Assembly: GCA_037893225.1 (NCBI GenBank)
Contig: JAZGUH010000276.1
Span: forward strand, 1,674,001 to 1,738,000
Direction of reading: 5' to 3'
DNA length: 64,000 bases
Source of the DNA: Hippasteria phrygiana
Taxonomy: Eukaryota; Echinodermata; Asteroidea; Valvatida; Goniasteridae
The notes under the pieces were generated by a model. The model saw nothing but the letters and a program-made list of their open reading frames with translations, was not told the DNA's origin and did not search any database. This document shows, one piece after another, positions 44,900 to 54,462 of the stretch. Position 1 is the stretch's first letter; every line of letters begins with the position of its first letter. The translations under genes were made by a program, and so were the position numbers.

Positions 44900-45717
44900 G
44901 GATTACCTTGAATATCACTTGTTGCTCTACAATTCCTCCATTTGTGTCCTTTACGACCACACCTATGGCAAGCAAAAGAATTAGAGCGACTATTCCAACG
45001 GGTGCCCATCTCACCGGAACGATACTGTTTTGGTTGTCCAAGTTCTACACACTGTTCCAATCGCTCCAATCTACCCGCCATAGAGTTGATCGTATCTTTC
45101 AAGGAATCTATTGATGCATGAATAGCATTCACAGAGGCACTCACATTTTGATCATTCCGTTCAGGAAAGTATTTCTTACCCTCTTGTGCGGTTTGCTGTA
45201 CTGAAACACCAAGCCTAGCGAAGTCCAAAGCATCATGAAAAGACTTGGGCTGCTTTGAAAATACAAAGGCTCGTAATTCTGGCAGCAAACCACGAACAAA
45301 AATAGAAAGACATTCGGCACTCGATTTCTTTATTTGTTGGCACATGCGCATAATGTCCGAGGCATAATCATCCAATGATTCAGAAGGCAGCTGTTTTCGT
45401 TCTAACAATTTTGTTTCAATTTGCCACACCCATGAGTCGCCTTGAAAATGATCTTTCAAAACTTTGTGTATATTTTCAACAGAATTTTTAAATTCCTTAG
45501 GAACAGTGTCAAAAAATATACGCGCATGGCCATCAATTCGAGAAATCAAGGCCAATACCTTTTTAGCATCGGTAAAATCTCTCAAAGCTGCAATGGTTTC
45601 AAATTTTGCAAGGAATTCATCAACATCCTCATTAGGATTGCCGGAATATTTAATCCCAGAGGAGGACAAATCATACTTATTTGACATGTCTGGTTTTTCA
45701 TCAAAACTATTCTCCAT
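44890..45717 (-). CDS. gag: gag protein with CCHC zinc knuckle
   Basis: 275 aa from the ATG at 45717. The N-terminal two thirds have the Ty3/gypsy capsid pattern (retrotransposon gag: WVWQIETKLLERKQLPSESL, DYASDIMRMCQQIKKSSAEC, IFVRGLLPELRAF); a basic linker leads to the zinc knuckle CHRCGRKGHKWRNC (C-x2-C-x4-H-x4-C). The stop TAA directly follows the TTTAAAC slippery heptamer. It packages element RNA into virus-like particles. Confidence 0.85.
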   Translation of the reverse strand: MENSFDEKPDMSNKYDLSSSGIKYSGNPNEDVDEFLAKFETIAALRDFTDAKKVLALISRIDGHARIFFDTVPKEFKNSVENIHKVLKDHFQGDSWVWQIETKLLERKQLPSESLDDYASDIMRMCQQIKKSSAECLSIFVRGLLPELRAFVFSKQPKSFHDALDFARLGVSVQQTAQEGKKYFPERNDQNVSASVNAIHASIDSLKDTINSMAGRLERLEQCVELGQPKQYRSGEMGTRWNSRSNSFACHRCGRKGHKWRNCRATSDIQGNPLN

Positions 45718-45985
45718 AAGTAACACTTAACAGTGAATAATACATAAGATTTCCAGGTATTCGGAGTAGTAATAAATTTGCATAAATTCCGTGCATATCT
45801 CAGATAAATAACAACAATACAAATTCACCAAGAAAAAAAATACCCGCTTTAGATTGCCATTTTGAAATCAGCTCGATGCCATCTTAAAATAGTGTACTCA
45901 CCAAAATCGGCAAGGACAGCTGACAGGAGCGCTGGACAAGGGAAAGACCCGTGGGGTTGCTAACGTACCGGGATCTTCCACCATT

Positions 45986-46262
45986 TCTTATGATGTTAAC
46001 TTAACCGGGAACATTTGGGAAAATTAGCAACCGAAAACTCAGCAAATCAAATACAATATTGACTAACGAAATCCATTTCCACAATAATTTATTAAGGTGT
46101 CTTACCTAAACTCAACTAACAAAAGTTACACCCTCCAGGTCCAACGCTCCAATGCCAACTGCCCCGAAACCGCCGGGCGTGGCACCTTATATAAAACTGG
46201 GCGATACCAAATTGTTACTAAAAGGGGTGGTAATAAATTAACATATAAATGAACTCCACAAC
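45986..46262 (-). repeat. 5' LTR
   Basis: 277 bp, colinear with the 3' LTR at 40021-40300 and almost identical by eye. Contains TATATAAAACTGGG/CCCAGTTTTATATAAGG, a plausible TATA region on the minus strand near 46190. Confidence 0.85.
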
Positions 46263-46267
46263 AGTAT

Positions 46268-47746
46268 CATTAGAAACGTTTGTACTTTCCCTAAAGTCAT
46301 TTCTAATGATAGTCCTTCTCACCCTTACCATTGTGCTCTGCTGATACAGGTAAGCCTACTTTCATTGTATAAAAGAAGTTTGTATTTCCTATTACCATTT
46401 GACTTATGTGCAGGACACTTTGTATTTAGAATTATGTTGACTCGGTTTGAGACAATCTCAAGATGGGTGGAACAACCCCAATATGAGTATATTGAGTCAG
46501 CATTCGTTTGCCTTCAGCTATTAACCATATTTTTGGTCGACTCTAGATCGATGTCACTTTTGCTGTTATATTTATTGACCGAAATTATCATGTTCGGTTT
46601 TGTATTTCATTGATTACATTGATTGCCCGATAGTATTGGAAGATCCATTTGTGATTGCCGATTGCCATTCTGTTATGACTGCAGTATTCACTTGAATCGG
46701 TCACTATACTCTCAGTCCGTGTACACAATTATATTTTCCCTTTGGTTGATTTCCGATTACTTTGAATATTCTTGTTGCATATTTCTTTTGCTGATACAGA
46801 GAGTACTGTCCATATAGGTCACACTTTGGGGAGCCGACCCGATTCGCCTCCCCACACACCTGTCCCATTCCCCTGTTCGTGATGTCATCGGAACTCGGTT
46901 TGTGTGCCTGAACCCTGATCTTCGGACTCGGAGCCACCCCCGTGTCAAGCCTCAGTCAAGTCCATCAAGCCACACCCAAGTTCTGATGGAAGCGCCAGAA
47001 AACCCAGCTAAGATCCATAACCTGTATTTTTAATATGATGTATTTGCCATTTTATTTTGATTTGAATTATCGTGTACCATATCAGTGCTAATCCTAACTG
47101 AATGAACCCTTGTGCATTTAATAATTCCTGTGCCTATTCGATTCAATGTACTTCTTTATTTTACATTTTTCGGATTGAGTTTATTGCTCATAGATGTAGT
47201 CAAATTTCAATTATTGTTTAGCGATTCAAGACATTCATTCGATTGGGATTACCCACTGATTTGGCTTCTGAACTGAACTGAACCATTTGATTGATTCTTA
47301 CCCTCAATTCTATTATTGTATGCACTGTATATTTTTTGTGATGACCTTGGGGTGATGATTATTGAATTACAACACTTTATCCCGAGAAAGAGGATCAACG
47401 TAATAACTTGCTGTCCGTGTGGATTTATTTCTGAGCAAAGTTCCTTTAACAAAACTACGAACCTATAGTAGCAGGAACCCATTAAACGTTGGGACAACCT
47501 GTGACAGATATATTTCTGGGGATGAATCACAGGGAACTGATATCAATTCTTCTAAAATCTGTGCTGCCGCCAAACAAACGATGTCACTTTCATGGGCGCC
47601 GCCATTTTGACCACGTACTCATACCCCGTTCCACTTCGACTGGCGCCAACTAAAAACGTAGGCGAACGTTCGCGCAAACAGTTCGCGTGAGTGGTATCTT
47701 GGCATGCATTTCAATACGTGTTCAAGTTGGGATTGACAATAAACAC
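46268..47746. other. No recognisable gene
   Basis: AT-rich sequence with a small hairpin (ATCATTAGAAA..TTTCTAATGAT, 46266-46311) next to the LTR. None of the open frames shows a domain I can recognise. Confidence 0.4.
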
Positions 47747-47883
47747 TAAAGCCGCCTTTCCATTATGCGCGTTTTTAGTCCGTTTTGCGTCCGTTGCATA
47801 AACGTTGCATTTGCGATGCGTTTTGCGCGCGTCATTTACCATTCCATAGATACGTAAAGTATGCGCAGGGAATTTCGTTAGCA

Positions 47884-47988
47884 ATGTTGGAAAATGAAAA
47901 AAATTGCTACCCGGCAAAATCAAATGCTTACAGAAAAAGAATTAATTCTAATCAAACAAGAAAACACCGGGTGTGGGTCCATGAAATC
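47884..47988 (+). pseudogene. Harbinger transposase N-terminus, left half
   Basis: ATG at 47884; the frame ends KHRVWVHEI at the virus insertion point. The VWVH motif is the usual start of HARBI1/PIF nucleases. It continues at 60267 with LQSRKENRAYELQLHEENFR in the frame expected after removal of the insert and one target copy. Confidence 0.7.
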
Positions 47989-48021
47989 AGTAGTAGGGAA
48001 AGGCCGATACTACCCCACTTT

Positions 48022-48275
48022 CAAATTTGCTGTATATACCCACACCAAATTTCTGTAAAAATTTGAAGAAAAAAAACCCTAAAATCTCAAAACCTCAAAT
48101 TTTTCTCTCTCTCCCTCTCTCTCTCTCTCGATTTCTCTCAAATTTCGCTGTATCTACCCACACCAAATTTTTATAAAAATAAAAAAAAAATTGGAAAAAC
48201 ATAGCGTTCTAAGACTCTTCTGATTTTTAACAAATTTCGCTGTATATACCCACACCAAATTTTTGTAAAAATCGA
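48022..48275. repeat. Three ~45-bp terminal repeats (iteron-like)
   Basis: CAAATTTCGCTGTATATACC followed by CACACCAAATTTTTGTAAAAAT occurs at 48022, 48139 and 48231 with small differences, separated by CT-rich and A-rich tracts. The same array is mirrored at the right end (about 59980-60235). Copies this close to the tip of a linear viral genome may be origin or promoter elements; that is inference. Confidence 0.7.
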
Positions 48276-48448
48276 TAAAATCAAACTATTTTTCCTACAG
48301 CCCCACCTGTATCATAATCACCTTAAAATTCTCTTGCAAAAAAAAAAACCCAAAACCCCCAAACCTCTCTCTCTCTCTAAATTCTTGGATCAAAAAAAAT
48401 TAAATATTTTTTTTTTTTAATAAAATAAAATAAACATCTATTATAAAG

Positions 48449-51400
48449 ATGGAAAACAGAATGATACCAGCGATAGGCTACACACGTTGGCCAAAATACT
48501 GCTTGAAAAAATACATCGACAAATACGCCATTACGTTGGGCCCACCAACCGGACGCGATGGCGCGTATATCAGACGAGACTTTCTATCGGCCATAAAAAA
48601 GAACGAAGCGCTTTATAAAAATTTACGATCTAAGTCTAAAGAATCGCTAGAACATTTAATCGCGGATAAGCATATTCCGCTGGGCGATCCTACCGGAAGA
48701 AGGGGGCAACACATTAAAAAAGATTTAGAATCCTCCATACGACGATACTATAAAAAACCCGACGAAGAACTAGTCCCCCTGATTTTTAACGAAACAGCTC
48801 CGAGACCATTCAGAAATTATTTACGTAATTACGAGATGAATATCGACAGAATTCTCGTAGATCCTCTAGCATTTTTTAACGAAAACGAGCAAAAAATTGT
48901 AGAAACATTGAAAGAAACACTAAACGAATTTAGAAGCTTTAAATTTCAACTCGCATTAAAAGCGGCGTTGAGAAAATATAATCTTGCGAACGATACTTTT
49001 GTCGAAGACGCGAGCATGTTTTTTGGGTTTCAATCGACCGCATTAAACGAAGACGAAATAGAAAACCAAGTACGAGAACAGATAGAGTTTATAATCGAAA
49101 AAATAGAAAAATTTCAAACAAACGGAAGCGGCTGGGTCGTTTACGATTTAAAGGCGCTATACATCAACGTTTCTAGATATCGGCCGATAAGAGGCAGTTC
49201 CTACATTCCACTACCCCCTCACATAGCCCATAAAAAGGCAGTCGTCAATGTTAAAAACGAAGATCAACGATGTATCAGATGGGCGTTGAGAGCCGCCCTA
49301 TCAAAATTTAAGCCCCCAGTCAAAGAATCGATTAAAAACAACCCCAACTATAATATTCACTACGAAAGGAATTCTATCTTCGAAGAAGATGATGGATTAG
49401 ATTTTAAGAACGTAGCGTTTCCAACCCCCCTCACAGATATTGGTAAGATCGAAAAACAGAACGGTCTCGCCATTAACGTTTTTGGTTACGAAAATAAAAT
49501 TTTCCCGCTGAGAATAACTACTCAACGAAAACCGGCCATCAATCTACTGCTGTTTTCTCAAGGAGATAATAATCATTATTGTTGGATAAAAAACCTCGAC
49601 CGTTTGTTGTCTAAAGAAACTAAACACGGCCACCACATCTATTTTTGTATGAGATGCCTGCAACATTTTAGTAGGCAAGATATTTTAGACAGACACGAGA
49701 TAGATTGTAGGGGCGTTAGCCAAACCCCGGCTTTAGCTGTATTACCCGACTCAACCAACAACGTTCTAAAATTCAAAAACTTTAAAAATAAACAACCGGC
49801 TCCTTTTACTATATACGCCGACTTTGAAAGTATCTTAGTGCCCCACGCGAGCACGCAACCCCCGCGCACTAAAAAGACTCACGAACACGAAGCTTGCGGT
49901 TACGCTTATATCATAATCGGACCCGACGGTCAAGTTTTAGGCGAGCCCAAGACGTATAGAGGAGCGAACGCGACATCGCATTTCTTAAATCGTTTACTAG
50001 CCGAAAAAGACAAAATCAACGAAATATTCTCAAATCCTAAACCCATGATTTTTACGACCGAAGACGAGTTAGCTCATAACGACGCTAAAAATTGCTGGAT
50101 TTGCGAGTACCCCCTTAAATACAAAACCAACACTTGCGAATGTACGCATCCGATAGATATAAAGTTAGATCATCTCGGTAAAAAAACTAACGAAGAACTA
50201 TTAGAAATAATCGCGGATAAACACATCGAGTTGGACGAACCAACGGGGGAAAAAGGTCGGTATATTAAAGCGGACTATATATCCGCTATAGAAAGCAAGT
50301 TTTTAAAGGGGGACGAGCTCGAAGGGAAATTCTGCTATAGATGCGTCAAAAAGATTTGCGCGTTTAGAAAAGTAAGAGACCATTGTCACATCACCGGTAA
50401 GTATAGAGGAGCCGCGCACATGTGCTGTAACTTAAAATTACAGATAAAACCCGGTAAAACGACAATACCGGTCATCTTTCACAACTTAGAAAATTACGAC
50501 GCCCATTTGATTATGCAGAGTATTTCGGAAACCGACGGAAAACTAAAGTGCATAGCTAAAACGTCCGAAAAATATATTTCATTTTCAATAGGTCAACTCA
50601 GATTTTTAGATTCATTTAATTTCTTATCCACGTCGTTGGAACGATTGGTAGCCGCTTGTCCGATAGACGCGTTTAAGTATATCGATAAAGCGACCGTCGA
50701 CTATGCGACGAAGTCGACGATAGACCCGGAGCCGCGGGGTAAAGCGACGAAGACGGGGGACGAAGACGAAGTTAACGATTACAACGTAATCGGAAAACTG
50801 ATAACCTACTTGGCAGAGTCTAACAGCCCCGTATCCGACGGTTACTCGGCAGAGTCTTCACCTTTGGACGACGACGAAGCGCCACCCATCGACCTCGATA
50901 AACGAGATCTTTTAATTAAAAAGGGTGTATATCCCTACGAGTACATGGACAGCTTTGAACGATTTAACGAAACTGAACTTCCAGCTAAACACCATTTTTA
51001 CAGCGGTCTAACGGATAAACACATAAGCGACTCTGACTATGAACACGCTAAAAAAGTATGGCGGACCTTCGACATCAAAAACTTGGGTGAATATCACGAC
51101 CTCTACGTATTGACCGACGTACTATTACTATCCAGCGTATTCGAGAATTTTAGAAAAATCTGTATAGCAAATTATAAGTTGGATCCGTGCCATTATTTTA
51201 CATCACCCGGCCTAAGTTGGGACGCTTTATTAAAACACTCTAAAGCCAAATTAGAACTCTTGACCAATATAGATCAGCATTTATTTGTAGAGAAAGGAAC
51301 CAGAGGGGGAATATCTAGCGTGGGCTCACTTCGCTACGCCGAGGCCAACAATAAGTACCTAAAAGATTACGATCCGAGCAAACCCAACTCGTATATTTCG

Positions 51401-51916
51401 TATCTAGACGCCAACAACCTCTACGGATGGGCCATGAGTCAACCATTACCGATCTCAGACTTTAGGTGGATCGACGAAAAGAAATTAGGTTTGTTTACCG
51501 CCGAATATATATCGTCTCTAGCAGACGACTCTCTTTGGGGCTATATTCTTGAAGTGGATTTAGACTATCCAGCCGAACTACACGACTTACACAACGGTTA
51601 TCCTTTAGCACCCGTAAACCGAGTCATACCTTTAGAATCGATGAGTCCTTATCAGCTAGACTCGATGGAAAAAACAGACTCTAAACCGTCGAACGAAACT
51701 AAGTTGGTAGCGACGGGCGGACCGAGAAAGAATTACGTAGTTCATTATAGAAATCTAAAATTTTACCTCGCTCATATATATATAAATCATGTGCAAGTGG
51801 TTAAACATCGGAAAGCCAACTACGTGCGAAAAAGATGGAGACCCGTGGTGTATCGATCATTTCGACATACGAGATCTAGCGCCCAAACCGTGTTTAATTT
51901 GTGGCTGCGGAACTAA
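48449..51916 (+). pseudogene. polB: Truncated family-B DNA polymerase, left copy
   Basis: Same start and sequence as the right copy for about 1,109 residues: SAP-like repeats, GSSYIPLP module, exonuclease motifs and polymerase motif A (DANNLYGWAM). After FYLAH the arm deletion throws it into an out-of-frame read of the zinc-module gene (about 45 extra residues) and a stop. Motif B (NNSVFGK) and the catalytic motif C (YTDTDS) are lost, so it cannot polymerise; an exonuclease-only product is conceivable. The downstream zinc-module ATG (51789) lies inside its tail in another frame. Confidence 0.9.
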
Positions 51917-52292
51917 ATCAACTACGCAACTTTGTACGAATCATTCTTTAAAAGATAGACAGCGACTAGAACGCGTCGAAAAGCTGGCTAAAACCAAGTA
52001 TAAAAGAGTTATAAAAGAACTCTACTTTAAATTTAACCCCGAAAAATGTCGATGTTCTTGGTTACTTTGTAGTAGCTCAAAACGCTGTAATAAACCAGCT
52101 GCCAAGTCCGACCCTAGATATTGCGCTTTGCACGCGGACCGTTTTAAAAAACTCGGTAGAGCCTTAACCCCCTGCGGCCGCTGTGGTCGTGGTACTTTTT
52201 CTAAAAATGGTAATTGTACCAAGTGTAATAAAATTGAACACCGTGGTTATAAAGCTTATTCAAAATCGATATACGAATATCGAAATATTTAG
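51789..52292 (+). CDS. Cysteine-rich zinc-module protein, left version
   Basis: 167 aa. Residues 1-54 are identical to the start of the right version: MCKWLNIGKPTTC...WCIDH and CLICGCGTKSTTQLCTNH, two small Cys/His clusters. Then comes a different tail with a basic stretch (LAKTKYKRVIKEL) and a second pair of similar clusters, CRCSWLLCSSSKRCNKP then YCALH, and CGRCGRGTFSKNGNCTKC. The order A-B-A'-B' suggests an internal duplication. A nucleic-acid or protein-binding zinc protein is likely; I do not recognise the family. Inverted-arm homology ends within this gene, at codon 54. Confidence 0.6.
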   Translation: MCKWLNIGKPTTCEKDGDPWCIDHFDIRDLAPKPCLICGCGTKSTTQLCTNHSLKDRQRLERVEKLAKTKYKRVIKELYFKFNPEKCRCSWLLCSSSKRCNKPAAKSDPRYCALHADRFKKLGRALTPCGRCGRGTFSKNGNCTKCNKIEHRGYKAYSKSIYEYRNI

Positions 52293-52347
52293 CGTAACTA
52301 CGACCGTAGGGAGTACTTGCGTAGCTAGACCTACAAAAATTAAAAAG

Positions 52348-52379
52348 TATAAACGTATAAACGAATAAACGTATAAACG
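52348..52379 (+). promoter_or_regulatory. Four tandem TATAAACG octamers before the clamp gene
   Basis: TATAAACG TATAAACG AATAAACG TATAAACG in perfect 8-bp register, ending 4 bp before the ATG at 52384. The placement suggests a viral TATA-like promoter repeat; no experiment supports it. Confidence 0.5.
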
Positions 52380-52383
52380 TAAA

Positions 52384-53142
52384 ATGAGCTGCGAAATATT
52401 TAACGTGACCATAATGAACGGTTATATTCTAAAGTCTGTTATAGATATGCTGAGTTCTTTTATGTCAAAAACTCAATTTAGGATAGATAATACCGGTTTA
52501 TATCACGTATACTACGACGAAAATACAAACGTTTTTGTAGATATAGTATTTCCTAGAGATCAATTCTTCAAATTTGATTATACAAAAAATAAACCAACGT
52601 GTTTCTTTCTAAATTTAAAGCATTTACAAAAAATTACAAAAAGTATAAAACGTAAAGAATCTGTAGATTTGAAAATGACTTCCGATAATCTAATTATCAC
52701 GGTCTATAATGATTACATCAGTTCTAAAGTCTATAAAATCGTTATAGGATTGATAGAAGAGTGCGAAAAGACTCAAATACCTAGCAAAGACCACTACTTT
52801 GAAGCTAAGGTTATAGAAAGCGTTTGTTTTTCTAAAATCAAAAATATGATAAACATGAGTAAATCGTTAGACTTGCGCGTACATAAAAATTATTTATCAA
52901 TCTATTGCAAAGAAGGTCAGTTGTATAGTTCTTCTTTAAATATTGGAATTAAAGATGACTTTCCGTTATACGATTGCGCGTTCGATAGCAAAAGCTTTGC
53001 CGTCGTATTAAAAATATGTAATTTAGAAAAGCAGATTCAAATATTTGCCCCAAAAGATGAAGACGATCCTCTTAAAATTGCTATATTAGCCGGTAATTTA
53101 GGAGTCATAACTTTGTATATAAAAAGACTAGCTATTTCGTAG
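52384..53142 (+). CDS. PCNA-like DNA sliding clamp
   Basis: 252 aa, the length of PCNA. The two-domain pattern is recognisable: an N-terminal beta-alpha start (CEIFNVTIMNGYILKSVIDM, like the PCNA start around the first helix), FFLNLKHLQKITKSI in the place of PCNA's conserved NLTSMSKILK, an interdomain segment, KSFAVVLKICNLEKQIQIFA in domain 2 and the closing LKIAILAGNLGVITLYIKR, like the PCNA ending before its C-terminal tail. It would encircle DNA as a trimer and tether polymerase. Divergence resembles clamps of large DNA viruses more than host PCNA, which is near-invariant in animals. It converges with the VLTF3-like gene, overlapping it by 11 bp. Assignment is by pattern, without a search. 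Confidence 0.7.
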   Translation: MSCEIFNVTIMNGYILKSVIDMLSSFMSKTQFRIDNTGLYHVYYDENTNVFVDIVFPRDQFFKFDYTKNKPTCFFLNLKHLQKITKSIKRKESVDLKMTSDNLIITVYNDYISSKVYKIVIGLIEECEKTQIPSKDHYFEAKVIESVCFSKIKNMINMSKSLDLRVHKNYLSIYCKEGQLYSSSLNIGIKDDFPLYDCAFDSKSFAVVLKICNLEKQIQIFAPKDEDDPLKIAILAGNLGVITLYIKRLAIS

Positions 53143-54032
53143 GAATCCATTTCCAACCTAGGTACTCGAAAGCTTTCATCATAGCTTCTTCGTGTTCTTC
53201 TTTTTTGATTTTCGTTTTTAAAATGTAAAAGTCATCCTTTTTGCACTTGTAAGAATTTTTTTGCAATAGTTTATATAATTTATAATTTACGTTCAACGAA
53301 TTTATCCTAACGTTATTATTATTATTACAATATCGTAAAGCTTCTTCTAATTTATCAAAATCTACCAATAAAACGTCGAGATATTTACTTATGTCCGGAC
53401 ATTTTATTCCGGTGATTAGATTATAAATTAAATTTATATCGTCGTAAAAACTGCCTAAATTGTTTTCCGACAAAAACTTTAGTGATACAATTTTTATCTC
53501 GCATATTCGCCGATAATTTGTGATGTTTTATTTCGTTATTTATAATTTTTACGACGTTGTATATTTTTGTTTGATCTACATTTTGATCTCCTTGAAATTT
53601 CTTAATGGCGTCTTTAAAATGACCTTTTCTCGTATACGTATATTTATTGGATAAATTCGCTCTATCTACGTCTTTAAAACTAGGGCAGAAATCTATAATA
53701 TTCTGTTCGGTCTTGCATACTGAACAATACGTCCCATCCTCGTCTCTTATAAAGTTCGTATTTCCACACTCGCAGTAGATGGGCTGAGTCTTTAATAACG
53801 TTAAATCTATATCTATATATTTCGACGCAATCAGTAAATAGTCTCGTTTTATTTTTTGCCTTTTGTCCGAATCGTTTTTATAACTGAGAGACTTTTTATA
53901 ACCGCTGTTTTTCCACCGATCGAAAATTTCGCAAGTTTGCCAAATGAAACAAAATTGTTGATGACTCGATAAACTGTTTAGAATTTTTAAATTTAAATTA
54001 GCGATATCTATGGTAGCATCGATCTCCATCAT
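53132..54032 (-). pseudogene. VLTF3-like late transcription factor, split by a frameshift
   Basis: Two overlapping minus frames. The first (53421-54032, 203 aa) has a zinc ribbon (YCECGN ... GTYCSVCKTEQ) and the family motif YTYTRKGHFKDAIKKFQG; the second (53132-53473, 113 aa) has NNNNVRINSLNVNYKLYKLL, KCKKDDFYILKT and the closing FEYLGWKWIPT. These are the hallmarks, in order, of the poxvirus/NCLDV late transcription factor VLTF3 family. The frame breaks in a T/A-rich homopolymer near 53475; both halves otherwise look conserved, so the break is recent, a sequencing error, or a recoding site. The family activates late viral genes. Confidence 0.75.
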
Positions 54033-54174
54033 TTAAAGAGCGTGATATTTCAATTAACAACTTTTTTATAACGTTAAACGATAAAGTCTTCGCCAGAATC
54101 GTTTGGCTCGTAAAGTTTAAACGTTGACTCTTTTATATTATAGCACGAAAAAAAGAGCGATATAGTAGATTCTT

Positions 54175-54445
54175 TGATCTATAGATAACTGATAGATGAC
54201 TTATAGATAACTGATAGATGACTTATATATAACTGATAGATGAACTATAGATGACTTATAGATGAACTGTAGATAACTTATAGATGAACTATAGATGACT
54301 TATAGATGAACTATAGATAACTGATAGATGAACTATAGATGACTTATAGATGAACTATAGATGACTTATAGATGACTTATAGATGACTTATAGATGAACT
54401 GTAGATAACTTATAGATGAACTATAGATGACTTATAGATGAACTG
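54175..54445. repeat. 11-bp minisatellite, about 24 units
   Basis: Units ATGACTTATAG, ATGAACTATAG and ATAACTGATAG in strict 11-bp register between the VLTF3-like gene and the death-fold gene. One helical turn per unit would put identical sites on one face of DNA. It is unique within the element, not part of the arms. Confidence 0.85.
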
Positions 54446-54462
54446 ATACTCGGTTTTTATTT

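Larger units (their letters stand above)
40021..46262 (-). mobile_element. Nearly complete chromodomain Ty3/gypsy LTR retrotransposon
   Basis: Two ~280-bp LTRs flank gag, protease, RT, RNase H, integrase and a C-terminal chromodomain on the minus strand. Flanking AGTAT at 40016-40020 and 46263-46267 is a 5-bp target duplication that fixes the LTR limits. The LTRs look almost identical except for a 3-bp indel, suggesting recent insertion, but the integrase is interrupted by frameshifts (near 41645 and around 41330), so this copy is defective. A primer-binding site (TGGTGGAAGATCCC, minus strand) follows the 5' LTR after two bases. Confidence 0.9.
47989..51952. repeat. Left inverted arm of the viral element
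   Basis: 3,964 bp containing the terminal repeats, promoter region, a truncated polB and the first 54 codons of the zinc-module gene. Compared with the right arm it has lost the segment between the polB thumb and the zinc-module start; the junction lies in the TATATATA stretch at 51774-51783, so a microhomology deletion is plausible. Otherwise the arms are almost identical; I noticed only two amino-acid differences in the shared part of PolB (N/Y at 144, Y/H at 916). Confidence 0.85.

Noticed and set aside
42513..45730. Plus-strand frames of 60-131 aa across gag-pol
   Set aside because: Antisense shadows of the retrotransposon genes.
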